The position numbers were made by a program, and so were the translations under genes. A DNA stretch of 64,000 nucleotides from Blastocystis hominis (lineage: Eukaryota; Sar; Bigyra; Opalinata; Blastocystidae). The stretch spans positions 1 through 64,000 of the forward strand of contig NW_013171849.1 in NCBI RefSeq assembly GCF_000151665.1. Reading direction: 5' to 3'. This document shows, piece after piece, positions 27,135 to 40,918 of the stretch (position 1 is its first letter; the number at the start of each line of letters is the position of its first letter). The notes under the pieces are model-generated. The model was not told where the DNA came from. It made no database searches and was given only the letters and a program-made list of their open reading frames with translations.

Positions 27135-28821
27135 TTACAAAAAGTACTTGGAAAAACAAACATTACAGTTGAAGACTTCAAAATAGTATTGTTTCTGAAT
27201 ATCTTTACAAATTGGATAATGTGCATTATTTTGATACTTCTTTTGTATTTCACGTAGAAATTCTCTATACCTTGCCACCATATTGCCAGACTTAAGATAG
27301 GCATTACGGAATGAAGAACTACACAATTAAGGCAAAATTAATGAAAAGTACTAAGGATGTGGATAGTCGATTGCAAAAATATTGTTAAAAATGAACATTT
27401 GATAATTCATTTGTCTCAGCTGTTCCACATATGATATTTTATTGTTTCCATAATCTGTAAAACGAGGATCATAGAATGGAGCGTTTGGAGTGTGCTTGAC
27501 CATTACATAAGGTTCCATATAGTCTGTGATGAAACACTTAATGTATGATACTTTGGACTTGGTCCAAAACCATTCAGGCATAATATAATACTATTATTAT
27601 TAACAAAGAAAATCTTGTATCTACATGAGTCCTCAGCATTTTTTTATCGATAGTGCATAATTTTGAACTTAGACACATCATCAGCTCGTTTTTATTTTTG
27701 GGGTGTATCGCACTTGATCTAACGTCAAAATACTAAAAGAATAATTACAGATATACACAAGATTGGATGCTGTCACAGTATCTTCGTACTGCTGTAATAA
27801 AGAATATAGGCAAGATCACAGCTATTTTGTCATTTTCATATATAGATGAAGGGAGATGCGTCATTTCTTCATATGCATTAACTACAATTTTATTATAATT
27901 CTATATTATCATTACAAGAAATGTGAAGATCCATATCCATTACAATATAATGTGTTGTATTAACATTACTAATCCCTAAGTTTCGTAAATAATTCATGGG
28001 GTAGTGGTTATATTGCTTATTAGATTTATCGACCAAATACATAATTAGCACAAATCTTTGAGGCAATGGATGAGACTTAACATAGTTCAAATACTTATTT
28101 TCTTCCTCATACTTGCCCATTACCACCAGAATGATGTTTCTAATTCGCAACAGATATTGATATATACCCTTTGTTTCTATGAAGGAGTTCTGGAATAACA
28201 AAGAAGCGATTCATGCCATATACGGTGTATATGGATGTTACATCATATTTACTAGAATTGAGTGGATAGTGAGCTATATCATAAAAGTAACGCAATTATA
28301 CGATTTTCAGGGGTAAAAATGACATTCGTTTCCACATTGCCAACAAATTTGTGAATAACAGTGCCTTTGATTGGCTTTTTGTTTGGTAGCATTGAATAAT
28401 TGACAGTATATGTACTACTGTTACTATTAATTGAAAATGCTTTATCATATCTATATTTCAAATCATTCTTATTTCTTTTGCTAATTACTAAATTGGTTTT
28501 ATTATTATAACTACAAAACTCTTTAGTAACGTTACCATTACAGTTTTGCCTAATATACCGTAATATTGATTGATTAGTAATATTTCTTAACACTATGTAT
28601 GTTTGGGATGCAGCTGAGCCAGATAATCTTTCCACTACAGGTCCAGTAATTGTATTTTTATAGTCCGAAATATTCCATTTTTTAATATGAGCCTGAACAA
28701 TTCTTTTTGATTTCTTTATTAACAAGTCCTCACTTTCTCGATTATAACTTGTACTCTTGTCGTGAACTTCAATCTTATATACTAGTATCAATATATAAAA
28801 AACCAATAACCAAATAATCAT
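27135..28821 (-). CDS. LARGE/GT49-like glycosyltransferase, seven exons
   Basis: This host gene lies just outside the element. An N-terminal membrane anchor (IIWLLVFYILILVY) is followed by a 150-residue stem and a GT49-type domain with KYDVTSIYTVYG, NTTHYIVMDMDLHIS (DxD motif) and MPEWFWTKSKVSYIKCF/MEPYVMVKH. Reading across six short GT...TAG introns gives one continuous frame: 28274-28301, 28140-28167, 27882-27915, 27719-27748, 27591-27624 and 27319-27351. The C-terminus continues to TAA at 27135. I place the start at the Met at 28821 because the upstream frame is closed. It is a paralogue of 38276-40918. It probably adds sugars in the Golgi; the acceptor is unknown. Confidence 0.75.
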
Positions 28822-30130
28822 AATTGTCACAATACAAATATTTTCTGGTACATTTTGTGATACACTCACATATCATGAGATATAGTATATATATTAATAT
28901 AACAAATAAATATATATTGATGCTTTTTCTTTTTTTACGAAATAGTATTTTTCTGTGTATTTATGGTGTGGCTATATATTAGTGAACGATGTAAACAGGA
29001 AGATACATATAAATAGCTTTGATAATTCATTTCTGTACTCATGCGTTAGTTGATTTTCTTGATAACATCTTATTGCACTTGGAGTATAAAAAAATGCTCA
29101 TGCTAATGTTTTCTGCATACCTAGTTTTCTCAGGTGAAATACTGCATTGATAAATCTACCTGACTACAATACAATTTTAATTGATATCATATACCCATTT
29201 GCATTTTGGTATACTCTACAACCAATAAGCCTGACTTACATGTAATAATGATTTTAATTCATAAAATACAAAAATGCATCAAGCATATAAAAGAAAGGAT
29301 CTCGTCTGAAATGTGTGTGTGTGAATAGGCAAATAACAAATGTACCACATTTTAATAGTAACTATACTTATCAATCTATATAATATTTTATGCAAGTATA
29401 TGTGAGTCTCATGGAAAGGCTTGCATTAACAAAACACTGTTTTCCTATATTGTTGCTGTAAATATAGGAATATCGTTTGAGATTTGTTGTAATACACTTG
29501 TAGATATAGATCAAATTGCTACATATGCGTTTTTGTTCTTTACGTAATTGTGTAATAAGTATGGTAGAATCGTTTATAAATAATCAAGTGACATACTATA
29601 TTTACTTTCTATTGCTTTTAAACTATGTCTGTCAATAATTTCATTACAAACATGCTATTATACGAAGCATACCGATAACCAATAACAAAAAGAGTTGCGA
29701 TACTATTGTTTCAGATGACATCATAATCGACTGCTTTTGTTAAACCCCGAATATTACTGATAATAATTGTGATACCACAATCTGTAAAGACTCTTTAACA
29801 AAAAGCAGCAATACAAAAATCTATGATATTATAAATATGTACTTTATTTTCAATAGGATTATGCAGAAAAAGCAGATTTAACCATTCTTGTTTGAGGAAA
29901 CGTCTTTTGTATAATTAAAGATAACAGGCTATATGTGTTGTCTTTCCAGACTATTTTATGAGTATTGATTATTTATTTGCTGTGTGATATTCATTATTTT
30001 CAATGCGTATCAGGTTTATCAAATATGTTTCTTTGACCTTTAGAATTCCCTGGTACTACTATTTCTTGCTAACAACTCTAACCACTCTTTCTTCATACTT
30101 CTGTTCTACTCAGCTTTATACGTATAAATA
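28822..30130. other. AT-rich spacer without recognised gene
   Basis: No long frame, and no exon with recognisable protein similarity on either strand. It is the likely promoter region between the divergent GT49-like and GT61-like genes. TATAAATAATG directly precedes the GT61 start. Confidence 0.5.
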
Positions 30131-31556
30131 ATGCAATTTGTACTAATTAGAATTGATGAGGTACAAATACTAGGTCTTGTTTCTCCCTTCTCTTCTCTTC
30201 GTTTTAGTTCCCAAAATCAGCCTCGCTTATCCATCCCCAAATCATCCTATTTGCTTATGAAACTAGATTTTCCTGATTTTTCCAGAGCAGCATCCTGGGA
30301 TAATATTTCTGATTCTTACAATAATCAATCTTTTCTCAAAACAACACAATCCTTGTCCCACACAAGATACACAGATTTTCCCTATTTGATGCCTCTGGGT
30401 TTGGGTGTGAAATACGCTGAATGGTTTGAGATGAAAGAAACATCGCATAGTGTGATTTTGCGTAGAAAACAGGCTGTAAAAGAAAGTAAAAGAAAGTGTG
30501 AAGTTTATTGTAGAACATTGGGAGTACAATAGCACTTTTTCCGTAGCTCCACTTACAAATGATATGCCTTCACACGATTCAATCGCTTTACTACCCTCCA
30601 ATTGTTCCTATTCCACTAATGTGTGGTACGACAGGGTAGCCATTATGTCGACTCGTGGCTATGTGAATATTTATCACAATGCAGAATGGATTACAAACTT
30701 TTATCACATTGCCACAAACATCGAAAAGTTCCCTCTGGTATTTTCGGATTCTTTCCTTTTTTCTAGTTCTCTGCTTTTACTATCGTCAATCCTATACTAA
30801 TAAAAGGTGATCCTCGATCCAAATGGGTTTTGTCATACATTAATGAAACACTGAGCATGTTTCCACCTGAAATTCGACCATTCTATGTTCCATATTCCTC
30901 CTTCTTTGAACAACACGATCATATTTGGTTTCGACGTGCTGTATTCACTTTTATCTCATTTGATATAGATATTTTTCTTCATTAACACACCGGTTCTTGA
31001 TATGTTTCTTTCAGATATTGAACCACTTCTTGTGAAGAAAATAGCATATCGTTACTATGGCATTTCCGAACTTATCGCAAAGCCAGATAAACTGAAATTA
31101 CTTTATATTGCACGCCAAGGAGAGTGGAGACAAATTCTAAATGAAAGAGATATGATAAGAAATATCACATCAAAGTGTAAAGATGTTGTGGAATTTGAGA
31201 AAGCGTATTTTGAACGAAATACTCATCGTATGCAAGTATTATCCATGCGAAGCACGGATATTTTGCTTGGATATCACGGAGCTGCTTTTGTAAATATAAT
31301 GTTTATGATGCCGTATTCTGGATTTATTGAATTCTTTTCTCCATTGTTGAAGCCTCGGTATTACGATATGATGGCACAAAAGACGCAATTGGCGTATCGA
31401 AGTTTGACGGGGAATAATATTGATCTGTCAAAGAAACCACCACGTGATGGAAGAAACATCAATATGTTTATTGATGTGAATATGGTAGTGGAATATGTAA
31501 ATGAGTTGGTTGAAATAGTGAACAAGGAAAAGTATAAGATTGTAAGTATTATTTAA
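30131..31556 (+). CDS. GT61-like glycosyltransferase, four exons
   Basis: Joining across GT...TAG introns 30496-30532, 30738-30766 and 30941-30968 gives one frame. The middle region has RGYVNIYHNAEWITNFYH, and the C-terminal part has RSTDILLGYHGAAFVNIMFM, the G-x-HGA motif of the DUF563/GT61 family (EOGT- and POMGNT2-like enzymes), followed by a FIEFF strand and a C-terminal helix. The N-terminus lacks an obvious membrane anchor with this start, so an upstream exon may be missing or the gene may be degenerate there. Secretory-pathway sugar transfer is inferred from family membership. Confidence 0.68.
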
Positions 31557-33520
31557 CTATGTTTGAAAGACATAAATCATTGAAAGTGTATGAGTACTAG
31601 TGTCACATGCATTGTGTGGACATATTAGGGGAATATTTCAAAATAATAATAGTGTGGTTGGACACAGAATAATGCCTCCTATAGAATGTAGTCAAGTGAC
31701 TACTGTACTATAGAATTGAAAATAGCAAAAACCAATTCATAATACAGCATGTTATTAATATGATTCGAAGTAGAGAAAAAACACGTAATAATTAACAGAA
31801 TAATAGCTATTAGAGAACTGCCCAAAAATTGTGCTAATAATGTGTAGTTTCATCAGTTAGCAGTAAATAAAAAGTATCTCGATTATATAAGGTCATTTGA
31901 AAGTCTATCGCATTATAACAACTATTAGTGAAAAGGTATGCAAAATCAATAATATAGAAATAAGGAAGGAGGTATAACAACCAAATGACCGGGTATAGTG
32001 GAGAAAAATGAAATTGAAAGGTAGAATGTTGCATTTTGTTGGGAATTCTGAGTTTAAAGTCAGAAGCTAAATAAAGAAATAAACACATATATTGATATAC
32101 TACAGCATTGCTGACAAGCAATGTGTAACAAAGCTGAACGATTATCAGGTCATACAAAAATAATCATGAATAGGATGATAGAATAGAGCACTATAAATAA
32201 CAAATAAAAAGAAATAGCCACAAAAGGTAAGTTCTAAATGGGTATTTTAGGACTATCCTTTTAGTTTTTATTTTGAACCGGAATGTAAGTTATGTTTCAT
32301 TTGTAAATCATAATTCCGAGACATATTTATTGATAGAGAATGTTTATAAAAGTCAACAAATTAGATGTGTGAAATATGAGAAATGTTTGAATTTGGAATG
32401 GTGCATATGAATAGAAAATTCCAATTCATGAAGCGATTTATACTACTTGATAAGAATAATACTAATACGAATTATTAGAGTCAGATGTATAATTAAATAT
32501 AGTAATAGATGTAAAAATAGAATTGTAAGCGTTATAGTAATCTTACTGAATTGATTTTGATACATATACATGTATTTTTGCTTCATTATTTCACGAACCT
32601 ATACTTGGTGATGACTAAGATACAAATTGAGTGATTTCTGTTGATTCAAACCCAAATAGACCAATGATACGTGTCAATGAGGTAGAATAAAAATAATAAG
32701 ATTAGACAATACATAGGATCTATGTGAAGAAAGGAAAACACAAGCTATTACAAGATGAAACACTTAATCCTGCTTACTATTTTGTCTAGAGCGCTATTTT
32801 ATTGAAAATAGGAAAACAGTCCAGTGTTTTTCGAAGTGTGCTTAATTATGATTCAGCAATGTTCAGGTGATATAGATTCAAAACTAAAGTATTATACATT
32901 GATTGTAAGTACACCCTGTACAATTATGAGTTAACAATATTTACTACCCTCTTTCCACCATTACTCGCATTGTTCATGACATTTTGAACTTGATTAATAT
33001 TTTTCTTTTCAATGTTTATATGGAGGTTATTACATAGAATAAGAAAATCAAAACGTTTTATTATGTCTGTTTACTTGAATATTCCATTTCAAGTATATAA
33101 TTAAACAATAGTATATAGGTTTTATTTAAGTGGTTTTGATGTTTTCAACGATTGCCAAGTAAATCTAGATGAGAATCTATAAAAACAAGGTGATTGCTGC
33201 AAAATGATGAGTATCTTGTTTTTTATATATAACTTGCTGAACGCATGAGGTTTTATATATAATATTATAAACATCAAGGGTGAATTATCAGTGACCATTT
33301 ATTATATATTCAATACAGTCGAAATACAAACGAATGGGTGCAATAAGTGCTCCGTTTTTATTTTATCGTTTTTTGGAATAGAGTACGCATATAACATTTC
33401 AATTAGTATTTCAAATTGGATTTTCCTCAGTCATAAGAATAAAAATGATTAATATAATAATAGTATAGAATAAACGAAATATACAATGGTAACATCACCT
33501 ACTCTTTTAGTATTTTCTTT
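31557..33520. other. AT-rich spacer without recognised gene
   Basis: It contains one 107-codon minus-strand frame (31834-32157) rich in Phe/Tyr/Leu that resembles no family and is probably chance in AT-rich DNA. Nothing else is seen. Confidence 0.5.
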
Positions 33521-35072
33521 ATGATTCCCTATTATTCAGGAATAGCCTTCTTTGTTTTGTTGACTTTATTTTCTTGTGAACTGTGGTTGATACTATGCTC
33601 TTTTGCCATGGATAATCAACTTATTTTTCAATTACCCTCAATTCGGACACGGTTGCCTTGTTCTCCTTTAGCAAATTATTCTTACTTCGCAAAACAAGAT
33701 GATGACTATGGAATGCATGATGTCTATGTCCAGAAATTGAAGAATATTCCAAAACTGGAGCCACTCAGCAATGAAAAAGAGTGCTTTCATCGTTTGGTTC
33801 CTTATGAACTCAACCCATACCATCATTCTACTTGTCTGACTTCAGAGGATCTACAAACGTTTTTTAACAAATACAAGAGTGATTTGTTTTTTGCCTGCCA
33901 TGATCGTACAACATTTTCTCATTGCCAAGAGTTTTATGTGATGCTGTATGATACAAGAAAGAGAATGTGTTCTTCGTTCCAGAGAATGCCCTGTAGATAT
34001 TATTGACTCATATTTTAACACTAGACAATCCAAATTCCTTTGACGACATCACTCTAATCACGATTCTGTCTCTGAATAGACAAGATAGACTTCCCTATTT
34101 AGTGAAACGATGGAAACATCGAATCATGATGAGTATTATGATAATGGAATCGGAGTTGCATTCAGTGATCGATCTAATTCAGGCTTATGAACACTATCGT
34201 CAAATTACTTTCTTATTATATATTATCAAAGACCAACCATCGATTCAAAGTAGAAGCATATTCTATGATACAACAGGACCATCGTATTCGAACGAGACGA
34301 TCTTTCCTATCAATCTGCTCAGAGATTTGGCCATTGAGTCAATCGAAACTACACACTACTTTGTTAGTGACATCGACGTTTTCTCTTCTGAGACATTGTA
34401 TGATTCCTTGATGCTACATAACGAGACTCTACGTGATCCAAAAGCAGTATTATTGCTAAAGTCATTCCTTATGAATAAAAATAAAATCGATCATGATTCT
34501 TGCTTTCAGGAAGGACAATGTACATATATGTAGCTAGAATACACATGACTGTGAAGTGTAGATGGGATCAAGTTCCTCGAAACAAATCAATGTTGATTGC
34601 TGCTTACAACAAAACTGTAGTTCAGCATCCAACCATTTTTCATGTATCAGCATATTGTGTGTATTTTTTAATATAGGCTATTGTTGATGTTGATTCCATG
34701 CTCAAAGAAAAACAAAACAAACTTTTACCATACAAAGCAGATCACGTGATGGAACCTTACTCGATTATTCGTCGTTCTAAGGATAATCCTATTTTTCATC
34801 CATATTTTATTAACTATGGTTTTAACAAGCAAGAGTTGATGAATCGAATGACTTTTTTGAGTCCATGTATTTGATTGAATTGATACTTAGAATTCCACTA
34901 TTATGTCATGCTGAACGAGTTTTGTATAGAGATCCCGCATAAGCGCACAAAGATGTCAACGGAATATGTGTCGAAGAAAAAATCAACATATGAAAAAACT
35001 CTTCAAATGCAAAAGTTATCAAGTTACTTTAAACCAACATACAATATCATTTTATACAAGAGTCATAAATAG
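33521..35072 (+). CDS. LARGE/GT49-like glycosyltransferase, five exons
   Basis: It starts ATG at 33521 with a type II membrane anchor (GIAFFVLLTLFSCELWLILC). The catalytic part has FPINLLRDLAIESIETTHYF, a VSDIDVF DxD motif, WDQVPRNKSML, and the GT49 C-terminal signature MEPYSIIRR, FHPYFINYGFNKQELMNRM and MLNEFCIEIPHK. Four introns keep one frame from start to TAG at 35072: 33993-34024 (32 nt), 34530-34561 (32), 34644-34676 (33) and 34861-34890 (30). Apparent stops at 34004 and 34533 are thereby explained. The gene therefore looks intact. It is closely related in plan to the genes at 27135 and 38276. Confidence 0.8.
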
Positions 35073-35499
35073 ATGAGATAGTGTTGTTTGTTCAATTCAA
35101 ATGCCTTATACTTAACAAATGGTGATATCAATAGGAACGCAGTGAAAAGGGTTTTATCACCTTCTGATTATTACGATCAATAATATACAATATTGTAAAT
35201 ATACATGTGGTTAAATGTTAAGTGAGGACAAGTTGAATCTGAGATATTAACACTATTTCCTTGTCTGTTCCATTTATTTACATCTATATTGTCTTCCTTG
35301 AGTTATTAATGTTATACAGGATACATTATGTACCGCTACTGTTATATTTCTTGGCAATGTAGGAATTGTTTGTTTTTCTTATGTAGTAATCTCTTATTTG
35401 ATTCATCTATACACTATCGGTATCATCATTTATTGTAAATTGATTATCACTAAACTATTATGTGTAGAGGCCGAAGGGATAATTCTATGTTTACATTTC

Positions 35500-36949
35500 C
35501 TCATGTGAGACTAAACATGGAAGAGTACTAATTGAATTTGGGCAATTGATCGATAGTTCGATTCAAAATGACACAAGTACTTCCCTTTCACAGAATGCAT
35601 ATAAGCTTCTAACAAGGAGAAGTATTAAATTCTACCAAAAGAAATACGAAATATCAACCATTTTGCCAGAAATTGACCCCGTTCTTAAGCTTGGGTAAAT
35701 ATGAAGTGACTTGATGATTTGGTGTAGTTACAAGGTCGTTAATAATCGAACGAATCTACCATCGGATAATGAAATCCAATCTACCCATGTTTTTAATCTG
35801 TAGTTTGAATGAGAGTTTCTCTTAATTTAGTTTGCATGATGGTACAAGAATCTTCTATTTGCCAAACTTAAAAGGAGTCGGAAACAGGCTTCAGCTCTTC
35901 AGTGGATTGTATGTCCTATCATATCACCATCGGATACCAATCATTAGTAAGTTCATTCTGTGGAAATGCATAAATGACTAGTTCCATTATCAGCAGGTTG
36001 GCACCAAGTGTGGAATATCAAACAGTCATTTCCAAATCAAATCATTTTTATTTGTGATGACGGTTCGAGATTATTGCATGTTATTATAATAATTGTAGAT
36101 GCTCATGAGCTGGCGTATTACGCTTCTTTCTATTATTTATCATTTCATTCCAAACAATCCAGCACTGATCGTGGTAACTTTACGAGTGCTATATTGAACA
36201 ACACGATTTCTTCCATATTCCCTACCCAAATTACGGCAGTCAGTGGTAACTTGCTTACTATCAATGTAATTGCTATGACTTCATACTACAACAATACGTT
36301 AACAAAATTGGGATTCAGAAGTCATCATTACAACTCAACAATTGATGCTCTTTCGTACAAATTGTATGGTGAGTTTCTGAGGAATATAATGATTCCATCC
36401 GCAAGTTTAATAGAATACATGCATTATTTATATCCAAACTATGACAAAGAGGAGTACAACGCTGTTCACCTTAGATTTGGAGGGGACTTGGCTGATGTTC
36501 CTGTGTTTGTTGAGTTCTTGCCACCGAAATCATTTCCATTGATTCTCCGATGCATCAAACAATTACCGAAACCAAAAAAACTCTATGTGGCATCCGATTC
36601 TGTGAAAATGAAAATAAGGCTGGCTAGGAACTTAACACAATACTCGTTGATCTATTCCAAGAACCAGACGATTCCAGCAGATACACAAATGATGCAGAAC
36701 AGTTTAGTCTCGTATGCTACATTCAGTGCTGTTGCTGAGTTATACATTTTAGGACATGGAAAACGCTGTGTTATGACAACAAGAAGTACATATAGTTTAG
36801 CGATGTGTGCTTTGACTGGAAAGAAGCCGATCATTATAGAACCAAAACTTAATATTTGTGAAAATAAGACGTATAGTACTTTTATCAAATATCATGTTTA
36901 TTATGAAAATGGTGTTGATATTGAAATACATGACAAAATGGCAGAATAG
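35500..36949 (+). CDS. Fucosyltransferase-like gene, 5' end unresolved
   Basis: The frame runs through introns 35695-35727 (33 nt), 35803-35830 (28) and 35947-35981 (35). The N-terminal part has LKGVGNRLQLFSGLYVLSYH, the G-x-GNR nucleotide-sugar pattern of GDP-fucose enzymes. The C-terminal part has NAVHLRFGGDLADVP (H-x-R-x-G-D), KKLYVASDS and FSAVAELYILGHGKRCVMT with RSTYSLAM. I infer a fucosyltransferase-type GT-B fold but cannot place the subfamily. The first exon, with start and any membrane anchor, was not found; an in-frame stop lies near 35480. Confidence 0.62.
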
Positions 36950-38275
36950 TGACATACGAATAGAATTGAAATGAATTTACAATATTATTATTAGTAAAAC
37001 AACTTGTACACTTTTGTAATATTGTAGATGCGACAATGTAACGGAATAATATCTAAAACAAACTCAACAACATTTGCTAAGTGTTTTACAACTATTAGCA
37101 TAAAAAACATACTTAATCAATATGTTAGCATTTTTCAAAAGTGTATAGTAGTAAATAGATTGAATAACTATCATTTGAGTCCTATATATCATATTAGTAA
37201 TAACAGTACAGCGCTGCAATAGAAATACAATATTATTCTGTCTATTTTTTATTATTTGTTGATATTCATTCTAGCGAATTATTATCTATTATAACACTAC
37301 TAATTATTAGTAATTTTCCTGTAAATTGAAAATGCAAATTGTTATTATAATACAATTGTAGAAATCAATAGTACTGGCTATATTAACTCTAGAGTAGTAT
37401 AAACAATAATCTCCATATTATTTGAAAGTATATTTAGATCGCTAGTTGTCTGAAAACGAAAATAGTTTGTAGTTTAACCACGTGAATTATACTATAAATA
37501 TAGCTAGTTTAGAGTATATCGAAGTAGTGAAATAGTAATAGGCCTATTGAACTGAAGTAAAAGGCTACGTGTGTGTATTCTTTTTTTTCTTTTGTAAAAA
37601 TCTAGGAGAAACAATAGTTACTCTAGAGCACTGGTATGCAAGAAGTATAATATTGTCTACTTTAGACAAAATTTACATTTTTTATTTATTAGAATACGGA
37701 ATAATCGAAAAAGTATGATTATGTGGTTTCATTCCGTAATAATTAATTATCAAATCCTAAAAAACATTATATTTACAGTAATATTTCAACGAGCAATATT
37801 TTACAATTTCAACACTAATGAGGCTGATCATTGTGTTTTGCGTTATTTCGTATATCAAACAATTATCTAGATATTTAGAATACCGTTAAGATCAATGTAT
37901 ACAACTATTTAACGTTAATCGGTGCTTTTATAAATAAGCAGATAAGTGTATTTGTTTTGGAATTCCAATTTAGTATCACTGTACATCATTCTGTTTTCTA
38001 TCACATAGAATATCATTTTGAGGATTTTAATCATGTATTTGTTTCGTTTACTTTCCATATCTGTGCCACGATCATCAATCCCAATTTCTATTGGAAATTA
38101 CACCCACAAAACAATGTCTAATCAAATGCAATCGGGTAATTTACCTTCTATAAGTGATTCATTTTATCATTGGTAGTTTATTTCATATTCAACAAGATAG
38201 GTTCACACACATACACGCACTAAATAAGCTCTTCATAATAAGCTTCTTGTCTTTTAAAACACACGGGGAAATTTG
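36950..38275. other. AT-rich spacer without recognised gene
   Basis: It is very AT-rich. A 64-codon frame at 37028-37222 has no family resemblance and no flanking exon. Nothing else is recognised. Confidence 0.5.
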
Positions 38276-40918
38276 TCACCGATCGATATTGCTCATTCAA
38301 TCTCATTTGTAGGTCATTATAGACCTCCTTCATATCGTTAATAGCATGCATTTTCCCTAAATACTTTCTGCGAAACCCAGAACTACGATTATTGATCACA
38401 AGTATGCTTTACTCGGGATGTGGAAAGTCCATTGCGAAGGCATGATTCAATATGTAAAACTGAAAACCAGCTTGACGAAGATGCTCAAAATACTGTACTT
38501 TGTTATATCCATAGTTCACAAATCTTTCCTCAAATAGAGGAAGTGTAGGAGAGTATTTTACCATCAGATATCTAGAGAAAGTCACAGAAACAACTTATCT
38601 ATTTACGGCTCCATGAAATTGGTGATAAAACAGCGAACTCGAGATACATGCGATTCTTTTGACGTTGTAAACCATTCTGGCATTACATACATCTATGCTA
38701 GAGAGCTTTTATAATTTCAACATGAGTTCGAATGTTGTTCTTATTAGATATGCACATCTTTCGATTGATACATTCAATCAGTTCCAGTTTGTTTTCTGGT
38801 TGAATCCAATTCGATCTATTCACAAACCATTGAACATTGCATACAAGTAAGAACAACTTTCGATTGAAGAACAGTGAGCCAGTATTTGCTTGCCTTTATA
38901 GAAAAACACGGGGAGAATTACAGCAGAGCGATTGCTTTGATAGAGGAATTGTGGAAGACTCATGACTTCCTTATAAGTATTTACTAGTGATAATGAGAAA
39001 AGAAGATGACAAATACAAGATAATCGAAGATCCATATCAAGAATCAAGAAATGAGTGGTTCGAATGTTTCGTATAGCAAGATTTCGTAAGCGATTAATAG
39101 GAAACACAGTACTGGATTGGAGATAACGACTGACTAGATAAAAAAGAATTGTAACACGTTTGGGAATGAAGTGAGTTGAAATGTAACGCACAAGGTGAAC
39201 TTCCTGGGTCGATGTGGCATAAATCACAAGAACAATCGGTCTACAATGAACATGAAAATCGATCATATTTACCCTTGATAACGATACATGAATTGACGTA
39301 GTGCAAACAAACGATTATATCCAAAAGCGGTGACAATGGCGGTTACATCGTATTTCTGATCGTTGGACGGAAACCATGCTATATTTCAGAGAGAAATCCA
39401 TCAATCAATACGCGTATCTGTATACTGTACTTCCTCATTCCCCACAAATTTACGGATGAGCAAGCCGTTCTGATAGTTCAATATTGCTTTGACCTTCTTC
39501 TGGTTTCTTGGAATATCACATCCATCACAATAGATTGGACTATCCGAGTAATGACTCACATTATAGAACTCAGAGCGCAATTGTAACTTTCTCGTTATGA
39601 GTACATTTTGAAATTCATGATATTGTTCAATCAGAGCCGAAGTGGCAGTGTTATTACTAATTGCTGCACGAACATCTTGTATCCAATCATTTTCCTTAAA
39701 CTCGAGCATCAAATGAACTGAGTTATATTTTTCTAGAATTGGACGGAAGCATTCTTCTTGACTCCATTGTAATGTTAGGTTTGATACAAGTTCACCTTCT
39801 ATTTTGTGAATTGCACGAAAATGTAAAACAGTGTAGTAAACCGAAATGTGATCATCTGGGAAAAGGCCATCCAATTCTTTGTTTTGCATTAGCATTAATT
39901 TGTAATCAGTCGAATTATGCTCCTCTTTCTCTTCTTCGAGTAATACTGCATCGATTCTTCGATTTCGTTGATCACATTCATCGTCTGAAGAGAAAGAATA
40001 ACTGGAATAATCACTCTTGTAGAGTTTAAGGGAAGTTCCATTCATTTCAAAAGAACATTCTGATTTGCCAGTAGAATAAGTTAGAGGCAACTGGTAAAGA
40101 CTCATGAGAAACGTAGTACGATCGACATTACTGGGAAGTGAAGATGAAACAGCTTCTGTTGATAAAGGAATGGGTCTGGAGTTCGTATCGGTTGTTTGTT
40201 GATTTGAAATCAATGATACTGAAGACAATCCTTTAGTATCAAAGGAAGACTCTGAGTATAAAAGTTCATTCTGGGAATGAAACAAAAGTCTTGAAACGAA
40301 ATTCAATACACTATTTGAGGTCGAAAAAGAACGTACGCTCAAATCTGGATACAGACCATGCGATGATGATAGTCCTTGATTGGTAGTTGCAGAAACCACA
40401 TAATGGCTCTTTAGACAATTCCAAATCTTTCGAATATCGAGTAGACTAAACTTATTAATACTATTATTATTGTGATATTCTTTTACAGAAGATAGCTGTT
40501 CACTTGAACCTGGATTTAATTGACTAGTTCTTTCCATAGCAGTAGCTTTATCATTATTCCCAGCAGAATTCCCAATATCACTTGTATTCATGTTAGTGGA
40601 TGTAACTCTATTGAATGGGTTTTCTAAATCAACTATGTCAATTCTCTTGTCAGTCGTATTCTCTTTGTAGAAAAGAGACACTGGCTTATGTAAATTCTCG
40701 CTGCTTTCTATATAGGGTAAGTATAATAACAAATTACTTGTTTCTAAAATACAACACAAAGGACAAAATAGCAAATTCGATGGTATAGAAACTTGGCCAT
40801 TTCTAGATTGTTAATCCCGATTAATACCCTACATATATATTCTAAAATTGATAGTAATAAGGAAAATGAATGAAAAAGTTGTATACAAAAGTACTGTTGA
40901 AGGAAACTTCATTGCCAT
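38276..40918 (-). CDS. LARGE/GT49-like glycosyltransferase with long stem, nine exons
   Basis: Start ATG at 40918 with anchor [17 protein letters not shown], then a Ser/Asn-rich stem of about 280 residues. The catalytic region has [36 protein letters not shown] (DxD), [20 protein letters not shown] and [14 protein letters not shown]. Eight introns, all GT...TAG and 29-35 nt, restore one frame: 40803-40832, 39379-39411, 39241-39272, 38984-39016, 38816-38844, 38693-38721, 38572-38606 and 38383-38412. Stop TGA is at 38276. The exon boundaries agree with those of the paralogue at 27135-28821, which supports both models. It looks intact. Confidence 0.8.

Noticed and set aside
31834-32157. 107-codon hydrophobic minus-strand frame
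   Set aside because: Aromatic/Leu-rich translation of AT-rich DNA with no family resemblance, no exon chain and no paralogue.
34003-34533. Independent gene starting at a TTG at 34003
   Set aside because: It is the second exon of the GT49-like gene; the segment 33993-34024 is a 32-nt intron.
38816-38844. Frameshift and stops in the GT49-like gene at 38276-40918
   Set aside because: They disappear when 29-35 nt GT...TAG introns at positions shared with a paralogue are removed, so the gene is better read as intact.
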